Positions 26,414 through 36,607 of a DNA stretch of 64,000 nt are shown here, piece by piece. Source of the stretch: Thermocrinis sp. (GTDB lineage Bacteria; Aquificota; Aquificia; Aquificales; Aquificaceae); the NCBI RefSeq assembly GCF_036781485.1, contig NZ_DAIQAX010000002.1, positions 98,759 through 162,758 on the forward strand, in the 5' to 3' direction. The notes beneath the pieces were generated by a model, which saw only the letters and a list, made by a program, of their open reading frames with translations, was not told where the DNA came from and ran no database searches. The position numbers and the translations under genes are program-made. Every line of letters starts with the position of its first letter. Positions within the stretch are counted from its first letter, which is position 1.

Positions 26414-26442
26414 TAATCCTACTATCAATTTGGAGGACAGAG

Positions 26443-29376
26443 ATGTTTAGTGAGAACATTCTTTCCGCAAAGTCTTTGGAATACCTAAACAGAGCAAAGG
26501 AACTGGCAAGATCCCAGCAGGATACTAAGGTAGATACGGATCACCTTCTTATGGTTATGCTGGCGGACGAAAAGTCAGCTCTTAGAAAGTATCTTGAGAG
26601 GAGGGGAATAGAGCCTAAGGAGTTCTTAAAGAGGGTAGGGGAGTATTTAAACAGAGTTAAAGGGCAGGTTCAGAAGGTAGCGGAGCAAGAAGCTAAGCAT
26701 CTAATAGACCTAAGAAGCAAGATAATGCAAATAAAGTCTGACATAGGACAGGTTCAGATAGAGCTGGAAAAGATAAGAAGAGCAAAGGAAGATGTTAAAA
26801 GGGAAATAGATAGAGCAAGAAGATATGGGGATTACTGGAGCGTTAGGGAGTTGGAGGTTGAATATGCAAGGCTTGAGAGGATAGAATCCCAGTACAGGGC
26901 TCAGTTAGATAGCGTGGAGAGAAGTTTGGTGGGGGTTTTTAAGCAAGAAGACGTAAGGGCTTTCTTAGAAAACAAGCTTTCTATAGATGGATTGGTTAAA
27001 AAGGCTTTGGAACAATCTCCTGTCTTGGAACAGCTAAAGGAGATCGGTTTATCTCCTGAAAGGTTCAAGGATCTTGTTTATCAGAGAGTTTTTGGAATAG
27101 CACCTGCTTTTGATTACTCTCAAAACTTGGTTAAAGTGATGGAAAGGGCTCAAGACTTGGCTGTGAGAGAAGGAAAAGCACAGGTGGAACCTTATCACAT
27201 AGCTACAGCCTTGCTTGAGGTGGAAGAATCCATAGGTAGTAAATTATTAAAAGAAAGCTTAGGAGGTGAAAGGATGAAAGATGTAAGCCAAGAGCTAAAG
27301 GAAGAGGAAAGGTCTCCTCTGGAGAGGTTTGGCACAAATCTAACCCAGCTTGCAAAGGAAGGCAAACTGGATCCAGTTATAGGCAGAGAAAGGGAGATAA
27401 ATCAGGTAATAGAGGTGCTTCTTAGGAAGTCTAAGAATAATCCTGTCTTAGTTGGTGATCCAGGCGTTGGTAAAACCGCCATAGTGGAGGGGTTGGCTCA
27501 AAGGATAGCAAACAAGGAGGTTCCCATCGAATTACAAGATAAAGAGGTTATAAGCATAGACATGGGCTCTTTGGTGGCAGGCTCCAAATACAGAGGTGAG
27601 TTTGAGGAGAGACTAAAAAGTCTTTTGGAGGAAGTAAAGCAAAAGTCTAACGTAATACTGTTCATAGACGAAATTCACACGGTGGTTGGGGCAGGGAAAG
27701 CTGAAGGCTCCTTGGATGCGGGGAACATGCTAAAGCCTGCCCTGGCAAGGGGAGAGATAAGGCTTATTGGTGCTACCACGGTAGATGAATACAGGAAGTA
27801 CATAGAGAAAGACCCAGCTTTGGAAAGAAGATTTCAACCTATATACGTAGATGAGCCAACCGAAGAAGAAACCATAGAGATACTAAAAGGTCTGCGCCAA
27901 AGACTTGAGAATCACCACAAAGTGAAAATATCCGATGAAGCTATAGAGAGTGCAGTAAAACTCACCAAAAGGTTCGTCACGTTCAGAAAGCTTCCAGACA
28001 AAGCTATAGACGCCCTGGATCAAGCCTGTGCAAGGAAAAAGCTCTCGGTAGTCTCCGTTCCACCAGAGATCCAAGAGCTGGAAAGAAAAATAAAAGCTCT
28101 GGACGAAGAAATACAAAAGGCTTTCTTAGAAGGAAGTTACGAAAAGGAAGCTCAGCTGAAAATAAGGAAGATACAGTTAGAAAAGGAAAAGCAAGATCTT
28201 CTTTCCAAATTGGGAAGTATAGATCTTAAGATACAGGAAATCAAAAAGAGGATGGAAGAGCTAGACAGCGAAATCATCAAAGCTTCCGAAAGGGGAGACT
28301 ATGAGAGGGAGGCAAACCTAAAGATAGAGAAGATAAAGCTTGAGAAGGAGCTGAAAGAGCTTGAAAGTGCCAAAAGCCAGCAATTGGTGGTAAGCTCCGA
28401 AGACGTTGCTCAGGTGGTTTCTGAATGGACTGGCATCCCCCTTTCTAAGCTAAAGGAAGAGGAAATGGAAAGGCTGTTAAAACTTGAAGAGGAGCTTCAC
28501 AAAAGGGTTATAGACCAGGAACATGCGGTTAACGCGGTAGCTCAGGCAATAAGAAGAGCAAGGGCGGGACTGAAGGATCCAAAAAGGCCCATAGCCAGCT
28601 TTCTATTCTTGGGTCCTACTGGAGTAGGAAAGACCGAACTTTCAAAAGCACTGGCAGAGCTTCTCTTTGGAGAAGAGGATGCTCTCATTAGGCTTGACAT
28701 GTCAGAGTTCAAAGAAGAGCACAGCGTAGCAAAGCTAATAGGCGCTCCCCCAGGTTATGTAGGTTACGAAGAAGGCGGAAAACTAACAGAAGCAGTAAGA
28801 AGAAAACCTTATTCTGTGCTTCTTTTAGACGAGATAGAAAAAGCCCATCCAAGGGTCTTTGACCTGTTCTTACAGGTGCTGGACGACGGAAGGCTAACAG
28901 ATTCGCACGGAAGAACGGTAGATTTTAGAAACACAGTAATCATAATGACATCTAACATAGGTTCCCAGTATCTTCTTACTGATAAGATAGAGCAGGAGTT
29001 TGAAAAGGCAAAGGAAAAGGTCTTAGAAGAACTAAGATACTACTTCAGACCAGAGTTTCTAAACAGGATAGACGAGGTGATTGTCTTCAAACCTTTGACT
29101 ATGAAGGAGTTACTTCAGATAATAGACCTGCTTATTGCAAACATCAACAAGCGCCTTGCAGAGAAGAATATAAAGATAGAGCTAACAGAAGAAGCAAAGA
29201 AGCATTTGGTTAAGCTTGGATACGAACCTACTTATGGTGCCAGACCTTTAAAGCGAACTCTTCAGAGGTATCTGGAAAATCCTTTAGCGGAGAAGATAAT
29301 AAAAGGTGAGATAAAAGAAGGAGATTTGGTGCGTGTTAGTTTATTGAACGAAAAATTGGAATTTGAGAGAGTATAA
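26443..29376 (+). CDS. clpB: ATP-dependent disaggregase ClpB, enlarged coiled-coil form
   Basis: A Hsp100 chaperone that rescues aggregated proteins, with two AAA+ modules: GDPGVGKT (NBD1) with [11 protein letters not shown], and GPTGVGKT (NBD2) with [10 protein letters not shown] and GYVGYEEGG. At 977 residues it is about 110 longer than typical ClpB (about 860). Extra length comes from a helical insert within the N-domain (about residues 75-180) and an expanded middle domain. A motif of the form EI..A...GDY.....L....(K/A).LE occurs three times, near 122-150, 555-582 and 609-636. It has its own sigma-70-like promoter and a GGAGG site. Confidence 0.95.
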   Translation: MFSENILSAKSLEYLNRAKELARSQQDTKVDTDHLLMVMLADEKSALRKYLERRGIEPKEFLKRVGEYLNRVKGQVQKVAEQEAKHLIDLRSKIMQIKSDIGQVQIELEKIRRAKEDVKREIDRARRYGDYWSVRELEVEYARLERIESQYRAQLDSVERSLVGVFKQEDVRAFLENKLSIDGLVKKALEQSPVLEQLKEIGLSPERFKDLVYQRVFGIAPAFDYSQNLVKVMERAQDLAVREGKAQVEPYHIATALLEVEESIGSKLLKESLGGERMKDVSQELKEEERSPLERFGTNLTQLAKEGKLDPVIGREREINQVIEVLLRKSKNNPVLVGDPGVGKTAIVEGLAQRIANKEVPIELQDKEVISIDMGSLVAGSKYRGEFEERLKSLLEEVKQKSNVILFIDEIHTVVGAGKAEGSLDAGNMLKPALARGEIRLIGATTVDEYRKYIEKDPALERRFQPIYVDEPTEEETIEILKGLRQRLENHHKVKISDEAIESAVKLTKRFVTFRKLPDKAIDALDQACARKKLSVVSVPPEIQELERKIKALDEEIQKAFLEGSYEKEAQLKIRKIQLEKEKQDLLSKLGSIDLKIQEIKKRMEELDSEIIKASERGDYEREANLKIEKIKLEKELKELESAKSQQLVVSSEDVAQVVSEWTGIPLSKLKEEEMERLLKLEEELHKRVIDQEHAVNAVAQAIRRARAGLKDPKRPIASFLFLGPTGVGKTELSKALAELLFGEEDALIRLDMSEFKEEHSVAKLIGAPPGYVGYEEGGKLTEAVRRKPYSVLLLDEIEKAHPRVFDLFLQVLDDGRLTDSHGRTVDFRNTVIIMTSNIGSQYLLTDKIEQEFEKAKEKVLEELRYYFRPEFLNRIDEVIVFKPLTMKELLQIIDLLIANINKRLAEKNIKIELTEEAKKHLVKLGYEPTYGARPLKRTLQRYLENPLAEKIIKGEIKEGDLVRVSLLNEKLEFERV

Positions 29377-29377
29377 T
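29372..29377 (+). promoter_or_regulatory. -10 box of the flavoprotein gene
   Basis: TATAAT overlaps the clpB stop codon and lies 8 nt before the ATG at 29386; no Shine-Dalgarno. The gene may be both read through from clpB and transcribed from here as a leaderless message. Confidence 0.45.
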
Positions 29378-29385
29378 ATTTAACC

Positions 29386-29985
29386 ATGCACGATGTGATC
29401 ATAATCGGTGGTGGAGCGAGTGGTTTGGCGTGTGCTTTAACCTTAGTATCTGCAAGAGGTAGAGATTGGAGCTGGGCTGAAGATAGAAAGTATCTGGTTT
29501 TTGACACGGACCAATCGGATTTAAACAAGGCATACCTGAAGAACGTGCCCGGCTTGCCACCTATCTCGGGAAAAGAGCTTTTAAGTATAATGAGAAAACA
29601 GATAGAGGATTGGGGTGGTGTGGAGTTTTCTCAGGAGAGGGTAATAAAGATAAACAGGGAAGACGACGGAAACTACAAAGTTGTCACAGAGTCTGGTGCT
29701 CAATACAGCTCAACTTACTTAGTTTTGGCTTGTGGATTTAAAGAGTTCAGCATAGAGGGCTTGGGTTTGGAAGTTATAGAAAATCCCAAGTCCCCAAAGC
29801 CTGGTAGGGTTATGATAAAGCACAAAGATTATGAGGTTTTACCTAACTTGTTTGTGGTTGGAACTTTGGCTGGGCTTAGCTCTCATTTTGCTTCCTGTGC
29901 GGGCTCTGGTGTGGAGGTTGCGGTGGAAATTCTTTCCCGAATGGCGGGCAAAAGGATAGTAATCCACGACGTGCCGCAGGATTGA
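29386..29985 (+). CDS. Single-domain FAD protein related to thioredoxin reductase
   Basis: A 199-residue protein with the Rossmann motif GGGASGLACAL at residues 8-18, a central segment like the FAD half of thioredoxin reductase (NVPGLPPISGKELLSIM, TYLVLACGF) and the C-terminal FAD motif NLFVVGTLAG with the helix SGVEVAVEIL. The NAD(P)H-binding domain that normally splits this fold, and the CxxC redox pair, are both absent. It could be an electron acceptor from another reductase or a flavin-dependent regulator. The product is not identified further. Its stop overlaps the TTG start of the next gene. Confidence 0.8.
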   Translation: MHDVIIIGGGASGLACALTLVSARGRDWSWAEDRKYLVFDTDQSDLNKAYLKNVPGLPPISGKELLSIMRKQIEDWGGVEFSQERVIKINREDDGNYKVVTESGAQYSSTYLVLACGFKEFSIEGLGLEVIENPKSPKPGRVMIKHKDYEVLPNLFVVGTLAGLSSHFASCAGSGVEVAVEILSRMAGKRIVIHDVPQD

Positions 29986-30803
29986 AAAAGATATTTCCCT
30001 TTCTCCTATCTTTCACCTTTCTTTCCCTTCTTTTCTACTTTTTGCCACCAAAGGAGATAATAAACTTTCTTGGGTTGATAACTCTAAAGGGCTTTCTTCT
30101 TGCAAGCTTTTTTTATGGGATGAGCCACATTACCAGGAGTATAAGATGGAAAATACTTCTTAAAGACATCTCCTTTTTTCAGTCCTTCTTCATAAACAGT
30201 GCGAACGTGTTTTTGAATAACTTACTGCCCGCAAGGACTGGAGAGCTCAGCTGGTTTTACTACTCAAGAAAACTTGGGATTAACCTTTCAACCTCTTTGG
30301 TAGTTTTTCTCTGGGGAAGGCTACTGGACCTCTTTGGACTTTTTATCCTTACCACTTTCTTTTATGCGCTTGAGAAGACAAGCCTCTACCTTGGATTTCT
30401 TCCGGTTTTTTTGTTTTCAATCTCCCTTTTTCTGCATGTTCCTTTAAGAAGATTTAAAGGGCTTGACGCTAACTTTTACAGTTCCCTTTTGGCTTGCGTT
30501 CTCTCTCTGATCTCTGCCCTTCTGAAGTTTTCCAGCCTTATGTTTTTGGTAGGTTTGGATCCTTCTGTTTTATTGTTTTTAAGTTTTTTAGGTGGTGAGC
30601 TAAGCACGGTTTTGCCTATTCACAGCTTTGGTGGCTTTGGCACCTACGAGCTTAGTTTTTCTTTGCCTCAAAAGCTCTTTGGAGAGAGCCTTAAGGAGCC
30701 TATAAAGCTTGCCCTTGTGTTTCACGCTTTTCTTCTTCTATCTTCTGCTCTTTATGGCATACCTTCCCTGATATTTCTACATCGTAAGACATCTAAGTTT
30801 TAA
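29982..30803 (+). CDS. Flippase-like membrane protein (UPF0104/LPG-synthase transmembrane family)
   Basis: A 273-residue protein with about seven membrane helices. The family signatures HITRSIRWKILL and NNLLPARTGELSWFYYSRKLG, plus HSFGGFGTYELS near the C-terminus, match the transmembrane part of lysyl-phosphatidylglycerol synthase and the AglD-like proteins. Without the synthase domain it may act in lipid or glycan flipping; the substrate is unknown. Start is TTG at 29982, overlapping the previous stop (TTGA). It converges on gltB with an 11-nt overlap. Confidence 0.78.
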   Translation: MKKIFPFLLSFTFLSLLFYFLPPKEIINFLGLITLKGFLLASFFYGMSHITRSIRWKILLKDISFFQSFFINSANVFLNNLLPARTGELSWFYYSRKLGINLSTSLVVFLWGRLLDLFGLFILTTFFYALEKTSLYLGFLPVFLFSISLFLHVPLRRFKGLDANFYSSLLACVLSLISALLKFSSLMFLVGLDPSVLLFLSFLGGELSTVLPIHSFGGFGTYELSFSLPQKLFGESLKEPIKLALVFHAFLLLSSALYGIPSLIFLHRKTSKF

Positions 30804-33800
30804 GCTCTACTTCGCAAACGTCCGTTGCGCCAAAGCTGTCTCTCTTGCAAGCTTCTATGGGAATAACTTTGTAAAAGCTTTTTAGGTATTCGGAGAAGTT
30901 GTCCAATATGTGCTTTGCCCAAAGGCTTGATGTGTACGTGTAGTGTTTTTTTATTAGCTCTCTTAGCTCTTCTTTCTCCGCTTCAGTAATAAGCCCCCTT
31001 GCTATCACGTAGGAGGTGTTTACCTTCTTTGGAAGCTCTGGATCAAGAATGTATGCGTATCCTCCGGTCATGCCCGCGCCAAGGTTGTATCCCACTGGAC
31101 CAAGAACTACCACTATACCACCGGTCATGTATTCACAGCAGTGCATGCCAGCCCCTTCTACTACCGCAATAGCCCCGCTGTTTCTAACTCCAAAGCGCTC
31201 TCCAGCCTTTCCTGCGGCGAAAAGCTCTCCACCTGTCGCACCGTAAAGGCAGGTGTTTCCCATTATGACATGGTTTTGAGTATCCTCCACATCCGAAGGT
31301 TTAATAACTATTCTTCCCCCATACATGCCCTTACCCACATAGTCGTTAGCATCCCCCACAAGGGTTAAAGACATTCCCCTGTGGTTGAATGCACCAAAGC
31401 TCTGTCCTGCGGTGCCAAAGAAGGTAAGGTTTATAGTATCTTCCGGCAACCCCTCATCTCTGTATTTAACCGCTATGTAGTATGCAAGGCGGGTAGGTAT
31501 GGACCTGTCTATGTTTCTTATTTTATATTCTTTTTGCACTTTCTCCCCCCTTTCTATGTATGGCAGTATTTCTTCCTCTATTTGCTGTGCCAATGGGCTT
31601 CTTCTTGGGTTGTCGTTTCTATCTACAAGACACTTCAAAGGCTTGTCCTTTGGATAGTCCTCTTTTAAAAACTCTTCAAGTTTAATCCTCATAGAGCCAG
31701 GCAGATGGTCAAAGGTTATCACCTCCAGCAAGTCCCTCCTTCCTATTATCTCATCCATGCTTCTAAAACCCATCTGCGCCAGTATTTCCCTCACTTCCCT
31801 TGCCACCGCTCTAAAATATGCCATAACATTTTCCACTTTTCCTTTAAACTTTTCCCTGTATTTTGGGTCTTGCGTTGCTACTCCGGTGGGACACTGATTC
31901 GTATGACAGAGCCTTGCCATCACGCAACCTTCCGCTATCATTGCAGCAGTCCCAAACCCAAATTCCTCTGCGCCAAGAAGGGCTGCAATTATTACATCTT
32001 TACCCGTTCTCATCCCACCGTCTACCCTAAGGCGCACCTTGTCTCTTAAGTTGTTCTCCATCAAAACCCTTTGAGTTTCAGCCAAACCTATTTCCCAATA
32101 GTTGCCCGCATTCTTTATTGAACTGTAAGGACTTGCACCCGTTCCTCCTTCCGCTCCACTTATCTGCACTATGTCTGCATAAGCCTTTACCACTCCTGCT
32201 GCCACCGTTCCCACTCCCGTTTCGGCCACAAGCTTGACGCACACCCTTGCCTCTGGGTTTGACTCCTTCAGGTCGTTTATAAGCTGGGCTAAGTCTTCTA
32301 TGGAATAGATGTCGTGATGGGGTGGTGGAGATATTAGGGTAATGCCGGGTTGGGCGTGTCTTAGCTTGGCTATGTATTCGTTTACTTTGTGTCCCGGCAG
32401 TTGTCCCCCCTCTCCGGGCTTGGCACCCTGGGCTATCTTTATCTCAATGTCTTTGGCAGAAGCTAAGTAGGTGGGAGTTACACCAAACCTTCCGGATGCA
32501 ACCTGCTTTATGGCTGAGTTTTTGATGGTCCAATACCTTTGTGGATCCTCTCCACCTTCTCCAGAGTTGCTCTTCATGCCAAGGCGGTTGCAGGCTTCCG
32601 CTAAAACCTCGTGAGCTTCTGGAGAAAGAGCTCCCAAGGACATGCCACCCGTTACGAACCTCTTTAGTATGCTCTCCTCTGGTTCCACTTCCTCTATCGG
32701 GAGTGGCTTTCCAGCCTTCTTGTAAGTTAGAAGATGCCTTATGAAGGTAGGTCTCTCTTGGTTTGCTATCCTTGAAAACTCCTTGTAGTCTTCGTAGTTC
32801 TTTGTTTCCAAAAACTTGTGCAAAGCCCTCACTACGAAAGGAGACCAAGCGTGCCACTCTCCACCCTTTCTAAACTTCATGTCCCCGCCATAATCCAGCT
32901 GTGGCTTATCTACTTCATATGCCAGATCATGTCTTCTAATTAAACCATCTTGGACTTCAAAGATCCCGTCTGCTTCTAAGGTTGCGGGTGTGCCCGGAAA
33001 GTATTCTTCCACAAAGTCCCTGTTTAAGCATACGGTGTCAAAGATCTTTGCCCCTTGGTAGGAGTTTAGAGTAGATATACCCATCTTGGACATTATCTTG
33101 AGAATTCCGTCTTCCAAAGCTTTTTTGTAGTTCAAAATAGCTTTCTCGTAGGGCAGGTCTATCTCTCCTGACTGACAGAGCTCTTTTATGGTTTGATAAG
33201 CCAAATATGGATAAATAGCAGAGGCTCCATAACCTACCAAGCAAGCCATATGGTGTGTATCCCTCGCTTCACCTGTTTCCACAACTATGGATATTTTGTT
33301 AGAAAGTTTTCTCTCTGATAACCACTTGAAAACTGCGGAAACCGCCAAAAGGCTTGGCACCGCAAGTCTGTATTTGTTTATGTTTGCGTCTGATAGGACT
33401 ATAATTTCTGCACCTTCCCTTACCGCTTCCTCTACCCTTCTGCAAACAATCTCCACCCCCAGCCTAAGGTCGCATATGGCAATACCTTCATACATAGCGT
33501 CGTATATAAGGTCGGTTATACGCCTTTCGCCAGCCAGATCCTGAAGTTCCACTATACAGTAGCTTCTTTCCTTTGGATAGGTTATGGGAATCCAAGCTAC
33601 TTTAAAGTGATTCTGCTCCATAAGGGTTCTAAACTGGTGGGGAAGAAGTATGGGACTGTCTATTTGGAGCCTCTTCGCATGCTCGGGCGTTTCTTTTAAG
33701 AAATTTCTCTTGTAGCCCAAGTTCATCCTCAGGGACATAACCGCTTTTTCTCTTATGGGGTCTATGGGTGGGTTTGTAACTTGGGCAAACCTCTGCTTGA

Positions 33801-35283
33801 AGTATCTAAAAAGCAGCACTGGCTTTTCTGAAAGGGGTGGTATGGGTGTGTCATCTCCCATTGAAAAGGTTAGCTCTTTTCCTTCTTTAGCCATATAAGC
33901 TAAAACGTTTTTTATCTCCTCTTGGGTATATCCAAAGGCTATCTGTTTTCTGATTAGTTCGTTGTCCTGACTTAGCTCAAAGGACTGGTCTTTTGCCAGC
34001 TCCTTCAGTCTTACGAGATATCTGTCTATCCATTCTCCGTAAGGCTTTTGTTTTGCCAATCTTTGAAGGATCTCTTCCGTTTTTTCCAGCTTGCCCTCCT
34101 TTGGATTTACCAAAAGTGTATCCCCTGGTCCAAGCCTTCCCTTTTCTTTTATCTTCTTCCCCTCCAAATCTACCATGCCCACCTCGGAGCCCAAAATAAG
34201 TATGTTGTCTTCTGTGAGAATATACCTTGAGGGTCTAAGGCCATTTCTGTCTAAGTGGGCTCCTATCACCTTCCCGTCTGTAAAGGCTATGGCTGCAGGT
34301 CCGTCCCAAGGCTTCATCAAAAGGGACTGATACTCAAAGAACCTTACGACCTCCTCCGAAAGCCAAGGCACGGACTCCCAAGCGGGAGGTATGAGCATGT
34401 TTATGGCATGCTCTGGAGAATATCCGGCCAACACCAAAAGTTCAAAAACCCTGTCCAAAGAAGCTGAATCGCTTTCCTGATGAGACACCAAAGGTCTTAC
34501 AAGCTTTATTCTCTCACCGAAAAGCTCATGCTCCAGCTCGTGCTGCAGTGCCATCATCCAGTTTCTGTTTCCCAAAATCGTGTTTATCTCTCCGTTGTGT
34601 GCCAAATATCTAAAGGGCTGGGCTAAGTTCCAGTTGGGAAAAGTGTTTGTGGAGTATCTTTGGTGGAAAAGGCAAAACCAAGACTTTATTCTCTCGTCCA
34701 AAAGGTCCGGATAGAATATGTCCAACTGGGGAGCAACGAGCATTCCCTTATAGACCAGCGTTTTTGAGGACAAAGAGGCAAAGTATAGTTTGTCCTTTAA
34801 TTTGCTGTCCGTTTCTATGATCCTTCTTAAAAGGTAAAGCTCAAGCTCTCTCAAAGTAGGTTCTACCCTTTCGCAGTCCAAAAGAAGGTGAAAGATTTTG
34901 GGCATAACCCTTAGGGCAGACTCTCCCACCGCCGAGCTATCTACGGGCACCTCTCTCCATCCTACCAGTCTAAAAGGGCTTTTTCTTATATGCTCTTCCA
35001 CTTTGTCCTTTACGTCTTGGTATAAAAAAACTGCTCCAACGGCCAAGTTCTCTATGGAACTAAGGGGAAGGTTTTTTTCCTCTATGTAATCTCTGAAAAA
35101 CTTCCTGGGGATCTCTATCATAACGCCTGCGCCGTCTCCCGTTTTGCCGTCCCCACCTACAGCACCTCTGTGGGTGAGGTTCTTTACCGCCTGCACACCC
35201 CACCTAACTATCTGGTGGCTTTGCTCTCCTTTAGTATGGCATACAAAACCTACTCCGCATGAATCATGTTCTAAAATTGCCAT
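30793..35283 (-). CDS. gltB: Glutamate synthase large subunit
   Basis: The 1496-residue GltB makes glutamate from glutamine and 2-oxoglutarate. The N-terminal Ntn amidotransferase has its catalytic cysteine at C9 (HDSCGVGFV), implying removal of an eight-residue propeptide. The synthase domain holds the FMN site (GAEGGTGASPY, RVDGGMRTGKDV) and 3Fe-4S cysteines (CVMARLCHTNQCPTG). A C-terminal GXGXG beta-helix domain follows (GGELFAAGKAGERFG, GGIVVVLG). No small subunit (gltD) is adjacent, so its electron donor is encoded elsewhere or is ferredoxin. GAGGAG precedes the ATG. Confidence 0.97.
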   Translation of the reverse strand: MAILEHDSCGVGFVCHTKGEQSHQIVRWGVQAVKNLTHRGAVGGDGKTGDGAGVMIEIPRKFFRDYIEEKNLPLSSIENLAVGAVFLYQDVKDKVEEHIRKSPFRLVGWREVPVDSSAVGESALRVMPKIFHLLLDCERVEPTLRELELYLLRRIIETDSKLKDKLYFASLSSKTLVYKGMLVAPQLDIFYPDLLDERIKSWFCLFHQRYSTNTFPNWNLAQPFRYLAHNGEINTILGNRNWMMALQHELEHELFGERIKLVRPLVSHQESDSASLDRVFELLVLAGYSPEHAINMLIPPAWESVPWLSEEVVRFFEYQSLLMKPWDGPAAIAFTDGKVIGAHLDRNGLRPSRYILTEDNILILGSEVGMVDLEGKKIKEKGRLGPGDTLLVNPKEGKLEKTEEILQRLAKQKPYGEWIDRYLVRLKELAKDQSFELSQDNELIRKQIAFGYTQEEIKNVLAYMAKEGKELTFSMGDDTPIPPLSEKPVLLFRYFKQRFAQVTNPPIDPIREKAVMSLRMNLGYKRNFLKETPEHAKRLQIDSPILLPHQFRTLMEQNHFKVAWIPITYPKERSYCIVELQDLAGERRITDLIYDAMYEGIAICDLRLGVEIVCRRVEEAVREGAEIIVLSDANINKYRLAVPSLLAVSAVFKWLSERKLSNKISIVVETGEARDTHHMACLVGYGASAIYPYLAYQTIKELCQSGEIDLPYEKAILNYKKALEDGILKIMSKMGISTLNSYQGAKIFDTVCLNRDFVEEYFPGTPATLEADGIFEVQDGLIRRHDLAYEVDKPQLDYGGDMKFRKGGEWHAWSPFVVRALHKFLETKNYEDYKEFSRIANQERPTFIRHLLTYKKAGKPLPIEEVEPEESILKRFVTGGMSLGALSPEAHEVLAEACNRLGMKSNSGEGGEDPQRYWTIKNSAIKQVASGRFGVTPTYLASAKDIEIKIAQGAKPGEGGQLPGHKVNEYIAKLRHAQPGITLISPPPHHDIYSIEDLAQLINDLKESNPEARVCVKLVAETGVGTVAAGVVKAYADIVQISGAEGGTGASPYSSIKNAGNYWEIGLAETQRVLMENNLRDKVRLRVDGGMRTGKDVIIAALLGAEEFGFGTAAMIAEGCVMARLCHTNQCPTGVATQDPKYREKFKGKVENVMAYFRAVAREVREILAQMGFRSMDEIIGRRDLLEVITFDHLPGSMRIKLEEFLKEDYPKDKPLKCLVDRNDNPRRSPLAQQIEEEILPYIERGEKVQKEYKIRNIDRSIPTRLAYYIAVKYRDEGLPEDTINLTFFGTAGQSFGAFNHRGMSLTLVGDANDYVGKGMYGGRIVIKPSDVEDTQNHVIMGNTCLYGATGGELFAAGKAGERFGVRNSGAIAVVEGAGMHCCEYMTGGIVVVLGPVGYNLGAGMTGGYAYILDPELPKKVNTSYVIARGLITEAEKEELRELIKKHYTYTSSLWAKHILDNFSEYLKSFYKVIPIEACKRDSFGATDVCEVELKT

Positions 35284-35303
35284 CTTACGCTCCTCAAAAA
35301 AAG

Positions 35304-35311
35304 AGTATAAT
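35304..35311. promoter_or_regulatory. Face-to-face -10 boxes of gltB and mog
   Basis: The octamer AGTATAAT reads TATAAT on the plus strand (35306-35311, toward mog) and TATACT on the minus strand (35309-35304, toward gltB). For gltB, TTCAAA lies 16 nt upstream of TATACT and a Shine-Dalgarno follows. Opposed transcription from overlapping boxes would be mutually exclusive. Confidence 0.45.
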
Positions 35312-35331
35312 ATTTTAAGTTAAAATTTGAA

Positions 35332-35862
35332 ATGGAAAAAGTGAAGTTTGGTGTGCTAACTATATCGGATAGAGCCAGCAAAGGAGAATACGAGGACATA
35401 AGCGGAAAGTATATTATAGAATACCTTCACGAAGTTGTAGCCACACCTTTTGAAACGGTCTATCGCATAGTTCCCGACGAAAGAGAGATAATAGAGGGCG
35501 CTCTAATTCACATGGCAGATGTGGAAAAGTGCTGCCTTATTCTTACCACTGGAGGAACGGGTCCTGCACCGAGGGACGTAACACCCGAGGCTACTGAAAC
35601 TGTGTGTCAAAAGATGCTTCCGGGCTTTGGAGAGCTGATGAGGGCAGTATCTTTAAAGCAGGTGCCTACAGCCATCCTCTCAAGACAAACAGCTGGCATA
35701 AGAAACTCAACCCTGATCATTAACCTTCCCGGAAAACCCCAATCTATAAAGCTGTGCTTGGATGCGGTATTTCCTGCAGTGCCTTACTGCATAGACCTAA
35801 TAGGTGGTCCATACATAGAAACAAAGGAAGAAAGATTAAAGGCTTTTAGACCTCAGAAGTAA
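35332..35862 (+). CDS. mog: Molybdopterin adenylyltransferase
   Basis: Mog/MoaB family protein that adenylates molybdopterin before molybdenum insertion by MoeA. The 176-residue protein has FGVLTISDRASKGEYED at the N-terminus and the signature TTGGTGPAPRDVTPEAT at about residues 84-100. Length matches MogA. No Shine-Dalgarno is seen upstream of the ATG, where the sequence is A/T-rich with -10-like boxes. The partner genes mobA (20257) and moeA (61839) are elsewhere in the window. Confidence 0.9.
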   Translation: MEKVKFGVLTISDRASKGEYEDISGKYIIEYLHEVVATPFETVYRIVPDEREIIEGALIHMADVEKCCLILTTGGTGPAPRDVTPEATETVCQKMLPGFGELMRAVSLKQVPTAILSRQTAGIRNSTLIINLPGKPQSIKLCLDAVFPAVPYCIDLIGGPYIETKEERLKAFRPQK

Positions 35863-36607
35863 AAAAGCATACCTCTTCTCCCAAACTTATCCCAAACCTT
35901 TCCTTTGCGTTCCCCATAGGAACAAAAAGTTCCATGTATCCAAAGCTTCCGCACACTGCGTTTATCTGCTCCCTTTCCCCTTCCAAAAAGTAGCTAACTA
36001 CCTTTATTTTTTGCCCTCTAAATACAACATGAGAGTATTTACCGCAGGGTACGTTGGTTATGGCATTACCGTATCTGTCAAAGTGTATAACCTTACCCTC
36101 TATTTTGTTTTTGAACTCTTTTGCCTTCTCCCACTCAAGCAAAAACTCATATTCTATCCTTCTTCCTAACATTTGCAAAGGCACACCCTTTGACAGGTAA
36201 CCGCACACGGGAGCAAAAACATCCCTGCCGTGAAAAGTTTGATTTATCCTTGGAAGAGTAAAGTTTTCAATAAGATAGCATTCGGGGGGCATAGCTATGT
36301 CCCTTAGCGCCAAGTCAAAAAGTCCGTTCATCGGTCCGACAAAGGTATAGGCACCGCACCTGACAGCTACAGCCTTTCTTTCTGAACCTACTCCCGGGTC
36401 CACCACCCCAAGGAATATACTCCCTTTGGGAAAGTATCTGTAGTGTGCCCTTAAAATGAGCGCACCTTCCATTACGTTAAAGGGTTCTACTTCGTGAGTT
36501 AGATCAACTATCTGACAGTAAGGGTTTATAGAAAGCAAAACTCCCTTTACCGCTCCCACAAAGCCGTCTTTTGTTCCAAAATCCGTAAGCAAAACTATCA
36601 GGCTCAA
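35846..36607 (-). CDS. SAM hydrolase (SAM hydroxide adenosyltransferase, DUF62)
   Basis: A 253-residue protein of the DUF62/fluorinase-like family that hydrolyses S-adenosylmethionine to adenosine and methionine. Recognisable motifs: [17 protein letters not shown] at the N-terminus, [28 protein letters not shown] and [12 protein letters not shown]. Family assignment is clear; the physiological role is poorly understood. Last gene of the nth-lysC-this operon, overlapping lysC by 4 nt, and converging on mog with a 17-nt overlap. Confidence 0.88.
   Translation of the reverse strand: MSLIVLLTDFGTKDGFVGAVKGVLLSINPYCQIVDLTHEVEPFNVMEGALILRAHYRYFPKGSIFLGVVDPGVGSERKAVAVRCGAYTFVGPMNGLFDLALRDIAMPPECYLIENFTLPRINQTFHGRDVFAPVCGYLSKGVPLQMLGRRIEYEFLLEWEKAKEFKNKIEGKVIHFDRYGNAITNVPCGKYSHVVFRGQKIKVVSYFLEGEREQINAVCGSFGYMELFVPMGNAKERFGISLGEEVCFFTSEV

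Noticed and set aside
32444..32857. 137-codon frame inside gltB on the same strand, different phase
   Set aside because: Lies wholly inside the well-conserved gltB coding sequence and shows no family pattern or ribosome binding site.
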